Shown: positions 1-8,303 of the stretch, one piece after another | How the letters are laid out: the number at the start of each line of letters is the position of its first letter | Numbering within the stretch: position 1 is the stretch's first letter | Assembly: GCA_013696695.1 (NCBI GenBank) | Contig: JACCYD010000418.1 | Span: forward strand, 1 to 8,303 | Length of the DNA stretch: 8,303 nucleotides | Origin: Deltaproteobacteria bacterium | GTDB taxonomy: Bacteria > Myxococcota_A > Polyangia > Haliangiales > Haliangiaceae | Direction of reading: 5' to 3' | Notes under the pieces: model-generated | Told to the model about the DNA's origin: nothing | Seen by the model: only the letters and a program-made list of their open reading frames with translations | Databases searched by the model: none | Position numbers and translations under genes: made by a program

Positions 1-51
1 GGTCCCCAGTGCGGCGGTGATCTTGTACTCGCCGACGGTCTCGCCGATCAC
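1..51 (-). CDS. Ser/Thr protein kinase, N-terminus only (cut by window edge)
   Basis: Only the first 17 codons are inside the window. They begin with GTG at 51-49 and read (M)IGETVGEYKITAALGT. This matches, residue for residue in pattern, the start of the Hanks-type kinase encoded at 3550-1211 ((M)IGETIGNFRVTSKFGA). That stretch is the first strand of a kinase N-lobe leading into the glycine-rich ATP loop, and both genes begin GTG-ATC-GG. From the family one expects the loop to continue GxGGMGxV just outside the window. The gene follows the Cys-rich protein gene on the same strand with only 40-47 bases between, so the two could be co-transcribed. No clear Shine-Dalgarno sequence precedes the GTG. 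The kinase call rests on a short stretch plus the paralogue comparison; domains beyond the N-lobe are unknown. Confidence 0.7.
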   Translation of the reverse strand, partial: MIGETVGEYKITAALGT

Positions 52-91
52 AGCGTCGTCAGCCTATCACGCAGCCGGAACGCGCACGTAT

Positions 92-1000
92 TCAGGGACT
101 ATTTGGCGATCGGGATGGTGGCAGCGAAGCCGCGCGCGTTGGGTTGAGCTTCCATGCCTGGATCGCACCGCCGAAGCACAGCTCTCGCTCGCCCAGCTTG
201 GTGAGCCGGGCCATCTCCAGATCCTGATCCTCGAGCTCCTTGTCGAGGCCAGGCCACGCGACCGTCAGGTCGACCTGGGCGACCGCGCCGTCGGCATCGA
301 CCACGATCTTCGCCGTCATCGGCACTTTTGGCAGGGTCAGCCCCTCGAAGCACTTCGCGATCGGCGCTCGGTTTGCGTCGTAGGCGGCCTTGATCTGCAC
401 GCTACCGTCGTCCTTGCTGGCGGTCGCGATGCAAGCGGTCCGATCCGCGTCGAGCGGCGCCAGGACCGGATCGAGCCTTTCGATGATCGCATCGGCCGCC
501 GCGTACTGCGCTTCCTCATCCTTCTGAAAGCGCTTGCCGATCATCGTTGTCATCAGCTTCGTCCACTTCGTACCGGTCGCCGTGATCTTGCCGATCGCGC
601 TGCATTGACCGCGCGAGGCCAGGAGCGCCGTCTCTTCCTTGCGCGGCTTCGCCCACTTCACGAATGCCACCACGACGGCCTGCAGCGTCTTCATGTCCTT
701 GAACTCGTACTTCTTCGCGAGCGCGATCGCCGCATCGACGTTGGCCTTGTCCGCGAACCCGAGCAGCTGTGCCGAGACGTTCGGCGTCGGCGCCGTCGCA
801 CACAGCGCGACATTCTCGGCATCGCGCTTCTCGCGAAACTTCGCCGGGCACGTGCACCCGACGCCCTTGTTCGTCGTGCCCGGCGCGCACGCGTAGCCGC
901 TCGGGGGACCGGCGAGCACCGGCTCGGCGACGAACATCAGCATGACGACGACAAGCAGGCGGCGACGCGGCTTTGCCGCGAGAACACCGCTCCAACCCAC
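92..1000 (-). CDS. Exported Cys-rich protein with AgmX/PglI-like C-terminal domain, probably frameshifted near its end
   Basis: As sequenced this encodes 302 residues from a GTG at 1000. Residues 1-30 form a signal peptide: PRRR at 11-14, a hydrophobic run LLVVVMLMFV, and a likely signal peptidase I site after VLA-30. No lipobox Cys follows. Eight Cys (38, 49, 51, 67, 133, 190, 217, 275) suggest disulfides in the periplasm. The first four sit in a compact CxPGT...CxCP...C module, the middle is helical, and residues about 205-287 resemble the AgmX/PglI or TonB-like C-terminal domain of myxobacteria (IAKCFEG, KIVVDADGAV, LCFGGAIQAWKL). The natural end of that domain should be a beta strand. The current frame instead gives TRAASLPPSRSPNSP, while one extra C at the run complementary to 141-143 gives NPNARGFAATIPIAK and a stop at 99-101 (300 residues). 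A one-base deletion is therefore likely. Function is unknown; a role in envelope or gliding-related complexes is only suggested by the domain. Confidence 0.75.
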   Translation of the reverse strand: MGWSGVLAAKPRRRLLVVVMLMFVAEPVLAGPPSGYACAPGTTNKGVGCTCPAKFREKRDAENVALCATAPTPNVSAQLLGFADKANVDAAIALAKKYEFKDMKTLQAVVVAFVKWAKPRKEETALLASRGQCSAIGKITATGTKWTKLMTTMIGKRFQKDEEAQYAAADAIIERLDPVLAPLDADRTACIATASKDDGSVQIKAAYDANRAPIAKCFEGLTLPKVPMTAKIVVDADGAVAQVDLTVAWPGLDKELEDQDLEMARLTKLGERELCFGGAIQAWKLNPTRAASLPPSRSPNSP

Positions 1001-1210
1001 CGTTCGACGCTGCGAATCACGCCGATCACGCCGGCTCAGCCTAGCGCGGTCGGAGCACCACGACTCAGCCGCACGATTCGTTCCCGACTCCCCGCTGCGT
1101 CAAGCCTCAAGGGGCGCGATGTATATACGGTATATACGCCGCGCCTTTGAGGGTGCTGCGCTGAGGTGCCCGCGTCAGGACACGTTCCCGCGTTCGATCC
1201 TCGGAGCGAA
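1001..1210. other. Intergenic gap between two minus-strand genes, holding a 48-base palindrome
   Basis: No convincing gene lies here. The gap separates the stop of the kinase/FGE/TPR gene (1211) from the GTG start of the Cys-rich exported protein (1000). It should contain the terminator of the former and the promoter of the latter. The only striking element is the palindrome at 1105-1152, listed separately. No U-run follows a stem on the minus strand, and no clear Shine-Dalgarno sequence was seen before position 1000. Confidence 0.5.
1105..1152. repeat. 48-base imperfect inverted repeat with GTATATAC-G-GTATATAC core
   Basis: The outer arms are CCTCAA (1105-1110) and TTGAGG (1147-1152). Moving inward, a GGCGCG-type stretch pairs with CGCGCC, then two mismatched positions follow. 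The centre, 1121-1137, is a perfect odd-length palindrome GTATATACGGTATATAC made of two self-palindromic octamers around one G. The A/T-rich core is unusual in this G/C-rich DNA. It lies 59 bases past the end of the kinase gene and about 105 bases upstream of the Cys-rich protein gene, with both transcribed leftward. It could be an operator for a dimeric or tetrameric regulator, a promoter core, a transcript-end hairpin (though no U-tract follows), or a copy of a dispersed palindromic element. Confidence 0.7.
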
Positions 1211-3550
<2,340 letters not shown>

Positions 3551-3597
3551 CGTCGCCCAGCGTACCAGCTTTCAAACCTTGTTATGGTGCGCTCCCC
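3551..3597. promoter_or_regulatory. 47-base divergent promoter region between kinase and cysteine synthase genes
   Basis: The kinase starts at 3550 leftward and the cysteine synthase gene at 3598 rightward, leaving 47 bases for two divergent promoters. The stretch is locally A/T-richer (TTTCAAACCTTGTTATGGT at 3570-3588) than the genes around it. On the plus strand TATGGT (3583-3588) is a possible -10 box only 10 bases before the ATG, which would give a very short leader. No good -35 box or Shine-Dalgarno sequence was found for either gene, so exact promoter positions are not claimed. The short spacing suggests that the two transcripts compete for or share control. Confidence 0.35.
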
Positions 3598-4607
3598 ATG
3601 GACGTGATCGACGCGATCGGCAACACGCCGCTCATCGAGCTGAAGCGCGTGGCCGCCGGCTTGCCCGTCAAGGTGTTCATCAAGTGCGAGCACCAGAACC
3701 CGGGCGGGAGCGTCAAGGATCGCACCGCGCGCGCGATCGTGCTCGATGCCGAGGAGCGCGGCCTCCTGAAGCCCGGCTCGACGATGATCGAAGGCACGGC
3801 GGGAAACACCGGTGTCGGGCTCGCGCTGCTGGCGGGAGCCCGCGGCTACCGCCTGATCTGCGTGCTGCCGGAGAAGATGGCGATCGACAAGCGCATCGCC
3901 CTGCGCCAGCTCGGCAGCGAGGTCATCATCACGCCGAACGGCCCGCTGACGGCGCCGCACAATTTCCGTACCCTCGCGGCGCGGCTCGCCGAGGAGAACG
4001 GCTGGTTCCTCACCAACCAGTTCTTCAACCCGGCGAACCTCGGCGCCCACTACGGCACCGCGAAGTACAAGGGCACCGGCGAGGAGATCCTCGAGCAGGT
4101 CGCGCAAGCCGGCTACGAGCAGCCCGGCGCGTTCGTGTGCTCGTCGGGAACCGGCGGCACGATCAGCGGTGCCGGGCGGCGGATGAAAGAGAAGAGCCCC
4201 AGCATCAAGGTGGTGCTCGCGGATCCGCAGGGCAGCTCGATCGAGAGCTGGGTCAACACCGGCGTGCTCGGGCCCGACGGCCCATCGATGATCGAGGGTA
4301 TCGGATCCGGATCGATCCCTGGAAACCTGCAGCGCCAGTGGCTCGACGGCGCCGAGACGGTGAGCGATGCCGAAGCGTTCGCGATGGTCGAGCGTCTGGT
4401 CAAGGAAGAGGGCCTCACCGTCGGCGGCTCGACGGGCGTCAACGTGGTCGCTGCGTTGCGCGTCGCCGCGCGCGGTGGCCTCGCCGGCCCGGTTGTCACC
4501 GTCGCCGCGGATCAATGGGACCGCTACAAGTCCACGGTGTGGATGAAGGCATGGATGGATCGCGAAGCTGCGACCGTCACCGTGCAGGACAAAGAGGGGA
4601 ACAAACT

Positions 4608-4611
<4 letters not shown>
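3598..4611 (+). CDS. PLP-dependent cysteine synthase / cystathionine beta-synthase family enzyme
   Basis: Encodes 337 residues from ATG 3598. The family (fold-type II PLP enzymes; CysK, CysM and CBS) makes cysteine from O-acetylserine and sulfide, or related beta-replacement products, in the cytoplasm. Visible landmarks are the opening IGNTPLIEL; the PLP lysine K40 in NPGGSVKDR; the substrate loop GTAGNTG (66-72); the motif NPANLGAHY (144-152); the phosphate-binding loop GTGGT (184-188); EGIGSGSIP; and GGSTGVNV near the C-terminus. Length is normal for a stand-alone synthase, and no CBS-pair regulatory domain follows. The EGTAGNTG form of the loop, rather than TSGNTG, and the AKYKG insertion before TGEEI set it apart from classical CysK, so substrate choice (O-acetylserine, O-phosphoserine, homocysteine) is open. 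It overlaps the next gene by ATGA, so the two are one operon and probably translationally coupled. Confidence 0.9.
4594..4599 (+). promoter_or_regulatory. Shine-Dalgarno sequence (GAGGGG) for the DUF2330 gene
   Basis: GAGGGG lies inside the last codons of the cysteine synthase gene, eight bases before the ATG at 4608. It is the clearest ribosome binding site in the window and fixes the DUF2330 start. Together with the ATGA overlap it supports translation re-initiation from the upstream gene. Confidence 0.65.
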
Positions 4612-6086
<1,475 letters not shown>

Positions 6087-6361
6087 TCGCGAGCGTCGCG
6101 TAGGCTACGAGGCGGCCCGGCCCGAAAATCGAATCTTCACGTAGATACCCGGATGGTCAGGCTAGCTGGAACAGGGCTACTCGAGATCGATGTGGGATCT
6201 ACTGGGAAGGCTGCGGAGGGCGGTTTCGGACGCCACGGTCGGGACCATGATCGTGCTCGTGCACGTCGCGATCGCCGAGAAGTCGCAGGCGCGTAGGCCA
6301 CACGCGGCTGCGAAATGCGACGCGAACGCACCGACGCACGAGTGAGGCGCAACGCCGGCGG
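6087..6361. other. Intergenic region between convergent DUF2330 and response regulator genes
   Basis: The plus-strand operon ends at 6086 and the minus-strand response regulator ends at 6362, so both terminators should lie here. No hairpin followed by a T-run is evident on either strand. The first 90 bases include an A/T-richer patch (GAAAATCGAATCTTCACGTAG, about 6123-6143) after a GGCCCGGCCC stretch at 6114-6123. The rest contains a weak small ORF, listed separately, and nothing else I can support. Confidence 0.5.
6190..6345 (+). CDS. Doubtful small ORF, 51 residues
   Basis: An ATG at 6190 opens a 51-codon frame ending in TGA at 6343-6345. The product begins MWDLLGRLRRAV and has a short hydrophobic stretch (TMIVLVHVAIA), then a charged, His/Ala-rich tail. 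Third positions are mostly G/C, as in real genes here, but no Shine-Dalgarno sequence precedes the ATG. At this length and base composition an open frame can arise by chance. I recognise no family. It may equally be non-coding 3' DNA of the flanking genes. Confidence 0.15.
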   Translation: MWDLLGRLRRAVSDATVGTMIVLVHVAIAEKSQARRPHAAAKCDANAPTHE

Positions 6362-7021
6362 TCACGTCACGTCGATGCCATGGCGGAGTGCGATCCGTAC
6401 GAGATCGACGATCGATCGCGCCTCGAGCTTGTGCATCACGTGATAGCGATGCGTCTCCACCGTTCGTCGCGCGATGAACAACCGCGCTGCGATGTCGTCG
6501 TTGGTGTTCCCCCCGACCATCAGCACGAAGACCTCGCGTTCGCGCGAGGTCAACCGCTCGAGGGGCCATGCCGCAGTGCCGCTCAGGAGTCGATCGATGT
6601 CGTCGGTCGCCGCGTTCGGCGGCAGGTACCGGATCCCACCCAACACGGCGTGCACAGCCTCCAGGATTGCTTCCGGGAGCTGGGACTTGTGCACGAACCC
6701 TGCGGCTCCTGCGCGCAGCATCTCTGCGATCCGCATCGGCTCGTCGAGCATCGACAATCCGAGAACGCAGACGTTGGGCTGCAGTCGCCGGAGAGCCGTC
6801 GCGAGCTCGCTACCCGTCATGCCCGGCAGGACGAGATCGATGATCGCGACGTCGATCGGTTGGTCGCGCGCCAGCTGGAGCGCGACCTGTGGAGAGCTCG
6901 TATCGATGACGACACGAAGGCGAGGATCGAGATCGAGCGCCGCTCGTAGTCCCATTCGGAAGACTGGGTGATCGTCGACGAGCGCGGTGCGCGCTGGTTC
7001 TGATGTTGTTAGGTCACCCAT
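6362..7021 (-). CDS. NarL/FixJ-family response regulator (receiver + LuxR-type HTH)
   Basis: Encodes 219 residues from ATG 7021. A GTG at 7063 in the same frame would add 14 residues, but the receiver domain begins at TALVDDHPVF just after the ATG, so the shorter form is preferred. In the receiver, D16-D17 form the acidic pocket, D62 in AIIDLVLPGMTG is the phospho-acceptor, S90 is the switch residue and K112 is the conserved lysine. The C-terminal LuxR-type helix-turn-helix reads LTSREREVF...GNTNDDIAARLFIARRTVETHRYHVMHKL. All key residues are present, so phosphorylation-controlled DNA binding is expected. It is divergent from a histidine kinase gene at 7209 and is its probable partner. The shared 187-base gap with GAAAC repeats is a plausible binding target (autoregulation). 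Confidence 0.93.
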   Translation of the reverse strand: MGDLTTSEPARTALVDDHPVFRMGLRAALDLDPRLRVVIDTSSPQVALQLARDQPIDVAIIDLVLPGMTGSELATALRRLQPNVCVLGLSMLDEPMRIAEMLRAGAAGFVHKSQLPEAILEAVHAVLGGIRYLPPNAATDDIDRLLSGTAAWPLERLTSREREVFVLMVGGNTNDDIAARLFIARRTVETHRYHVMHKLEARSIVDLVRIALRHGIDVT

Positions 7022-7208
7022 TCGCAAATCCACGATCCGATCAAGAGCTTGTGCACGAAACACACCAGCTTACCTCCCTGTCGAGCCGGTTTCACCAGGA
7101 AACGTGGGGCGAAACCGCCCATGAAACGGGCGTGTGGGGCCCGCGGCACAGAACGAGTAAAAGCCCGCATGTGCGCCTTCCACCGCAACGGTTAGGATTT
7201 CGAGGCTG
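7022..7208. promoter_or_regulatory. Divergent regulatory region between response regulator and histidine kinase
   Basis: The region separates the ATGs of two divergent signalling genes, so it must hold both promoters. It contains five GAAAC/GTTTC pentamers between 7057 and 7127 and a set of three alternating GGGCG/CGCCC arms at 7107-7132. Before the histidine kinase ATG only a weak GAGG (7202-7205, three bases away) is seen. No sigma-70 or sigma-54 promoter could be assigned with confidence. Confidence 0.55.
7089..7127. repeat. Phased GAAAC array, possible operator
   Basis: GTTTC at 7089-7093 faces GAAAC at 7099-7103 across five bases, forming an inverted repeat. GAAAC then recurs at 7111-7115 and 7123-7127, each exactly 12 bases after the previous start. 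A further GAAAC lies at 7057-7061. In DNA this rich in G/C, an A-triplet pentamer is rare, so five in about 70 bases is far more than chance should give. Overlapping the array, GGGCG (7107-7111) can pair with CGCCC (7116-7120), which can alternatively pair with GGGCG (7128-7132). Position between divergent regulatory genes favours a protein-binding site. Confidence 0.55.
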
Positions 7209-7994
7209 ATGACCTCGTTCTTGTCGATACCTGACACGAAGTTGCTCGTCGAGCCCTCCTACGACACCCCCGAACCTCGGTTCGCGAGATGCGCGCGGGA
7301 GAACGTCCCGGCGGAGGACGCTGCCGAGATCGCGGAGCTACGCGCGGAGCACATCACGGCGATCGCACATGATCTGAAGAACCCGCTCTCGACGATCGGG
7401 CTCGAGCTCCGATTGCTTCGCAAGGCGTCTCCCGGCGACCTGGAAGCCGCGCTCGGCCGCATCGAGCAGAACCTCGCGTCCGTCAACCGCATGGTCCACG
7501 ACCTCCTCGATCTCGGGGCCGCGCTCGAGGGAGCTCCGCTCGTCGTTCGGCGGGAACGTGTCGATCTCGGAAAGCTCGTGCGGGAGGTCGTCGAACGAAC
7601 GATCGCCGTTCACGATCGGCACCGGGTCTTCGTGGATATCTGGGGATCGTCTCCGGTCCTCGGCGACGCTCCACAGCTCGAGCGGGTGGTCGCGAATCTT
7701 CTCGACAACGCGATCAAGTACGCGTCGTCGACCTATGTCGTCATCAAGGTCGACTGTCCAGGGCGCTCCGCTCGCGTCTCGGTGATCGACTCGGGAGCTG
7801 GCCTGACCCCCGAGGAGTGCGACGGCGTGTTCGACAAGTATCGGCGAGGACGACTCGTGGCGATGCAGGATGGAACGGGCCTCGGGCTTTACGTGTGCCG
7901 CCGGATCATGGAGGCGCACGGTGGCAAGATCGCCGTCGACAGCGCGCTCGGACGCGGCTCGTGCTTCTACTTCACGCTGCCGATCGCGGCGTAG
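7209..7994 (+). CDS. Soluble HisKA-type sensor histidine kinase
   Basis: Encodes 261 residues from ATG 7209. Residues 1-40 are short and match no sensor domain I recognise. The dimerisation/phospho-acceptor helix follows with the H-box IAHDLKNPLSTI (H54). The HATPase_c domain shows the N-box NLLDNAIKYA (N163, N167), G1 DSGAGL (D194, G196, G198), F-box VFDKYRRG (F208) and G2 GTGLGLYVCRRIMEAHGG (from G222). All catalytic motifs are intact. There is no signal peptide or membrane helix, so the protein is cytoplasmic, and its input must come from a partner protein or the short N-terminal stretch. It is divergent from the NarL/FixJ regulator and probably phosphorylates it. This is inference: NarL-type regulators more often pair with HisKA_3 kinases. 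Confidence 0.93.
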   Translation: MTSFLSIPDTKLLVEPSYDTPEPRFARCARENVPAEDAAEIAELRAEHITAIAHDLKNPLSTIGLELRLLRKASPGDLEAALGRIEQNLASVNRMVHDLLDLGAALEGAPLVVRRERVDLGKLVREVVERTIAVHDRHRVFVDIWGSSPVLGDAPQLERVVANLLDNAIKYASSTYVVIKVDCPGRSARVSVIDSGAGLTPEECDGVFDKYRRGRLVAMQDGTGLGLYVCRRIMEAHGGKIAVDSALGRGSCFYFTLPIAA

Positions 7995-8004
7995 CCTGGA
8001 TCGA

Positions 8005-8301
8005 TCAGCGGTCGTCGATGGCGATCGAGTCGGCGCGCCAGGATCGCGCGGGACTCGACCTCGCGTCGGACACCCCGACATCGATGCCCGCGACGACGTT
8101 CGGATGCGTGAATTCCCGGATCACGACGGCGTCCAGAGAGTCGCGAAGGTGCAGGCCGGTTCTCGAAGCGAGCACGCGCGGCGGGATTGCGAGCACGCTG
8201 ATCGAAATCGGTTCGAACTGCGCCTCGACGTCTCGATCTCGCGTTCAGTCGCTGATCGCGGAGATCCACGTATTCTCGTCGCCGATCAGAGCAGGTACAC
8301 G
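8005..8301 (-). pseudogene. Unrecognised minus-strand reading frame, interrupted by a stop or split in two
   Basis: The frame ends at TGA 8005-8007, ten bases past the histidine kinase stop, in convergent orientation. It is open leftward from 8244 and reads like coding sequence: VEAQFEPISISVLAIPP, then LASRTGLHLRDSLDAVVI and THPNVVAGIDVGVSD, with mainly G/C third positions. A TGA at 8245-8247 interrupts it, yet the same frame continues upstream to the window edge as VPALIGDENTWISAISD. Possible readings are a nonsense mutation or sequencing error in one gene, or the C-terminus of one gene followed by a small gene starting inside (a GTG at 8196 would give 63 residues, with no clear ribosome binding site). 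No family is recognised. An overlapping plus-strand frame is also open here, so confidence is low. Confidence 0.35.
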
Positions 8302-8303
8302 AG

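Noticed and set aside
17..1150. Long plus-strand open frame (377 codons) across the Cys-rich protein gene
   Set aside because: The product is Arg/His/Leu-rich low-quality sequence antisense to a gene with a signal peptide and a recognisable domain; typical G/C-rich shadow.
7089..7132. CRISPR-like array from GAAAC-containing repeats
   Set aside because: Repeats are only five bases with seven-base gaps; no long repeat/spacer structure exists.
7338..8081. 247-codon minus-strand frame opposite the histidine kinase
   Set aside because: The opposite strand has every histidine kinase motif intact; this frame has none and is Arg/Asp-rich.
8020..8303. Plus-strand frame starting at ATG 8020 and open to the right edge
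   Set aside because: The product is Ser/Thr/Arg-rich with no ribosome binding site or motif, and the overlapping minus-strand frame has a more protein-like composition. Not fully excluded.

Overview
The window reads as chromosomal DNA of a high-GC bacterium, most likely a Myxococcota (myxobacterial or deltaproteobacterial) lineage. This is inferred from gene content, not from a marker gene: GTG-started Hanks-type Ser/Thr kinases, one carrying a formylglycine-generating-enzyme (FGE)-like domain and TPRs outside the membrane; a secreted protein with an AgmX/PglI-like C-terminal domain; a DUF2330 exported protein; and strong G/C at third codon positions. No tRNA, rRNA, CRISPR array or transposase was found.

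Layout. (1) Positions 1-3550 are all minus strand. Reading in the direction of transcription, they hold a large Ser/Thr kinase - transmembrane - FGE-like - TPR protein (3550-1211), a 210-base gap with a 48-base imperfect palindrome, an exported Cys-rich protein (1000-92), and the first 17 codons of a second, paralogous kinase running off the left edge. (2) Positions 3598-6086 are a plus-strand two-gene operon, divergent from the kinase: a PLP-dependent cysteine synthase family enzyme whose stop overlaps (ATGA) the start of a secreted DUF2330 protein. (3) Positions 6087-6361 are a gap with one weak small ORF. (4) Positions 6362-7994 hold a divergent two-component pair: a NarL/FixJ-type response regulator (minus) and a soluble HisKA-type histidine kinase (plus). 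The 187 bases between them contain a phased GAAAC repeat array that could be an operator. (5) At the right edge an unrecognised minus-strand reading frame converges on the histidine kinase and has one in-frame stop.

Two points matter most for a reader. First, the minus-strand block appears to carry three single-base indels at short G/C runs (near 141-143, 1847-1850 and 3269-3271). When they are corrected on paper, the kinase becomes one continuous 779-residue protein and the Cys-rich protein regains a family-like C-terminus. The four genes between 3598 and 7994 show no such damage. Either the consensus sequence has errors or the kinase block is decaying. Second, the FGE-like domain of the kinase lacks the usual Cys-Arg active-site motif, so it is better seen as a ligand-sensing or binding domain than as an enzyme.

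Together the window is signalling-rich: two kinases acting across the membrane, exported proteins of unknown role, and a soluble two-component pair, with a cysteine-biosynthesis-type enzyme tied translationally to an exported protein. I see no evidence for a complete new defence or mobile system. The most original items are the 48-base palindrome, the GAAAC array, and the kinase/pseudo-FGE/TPR architecture.
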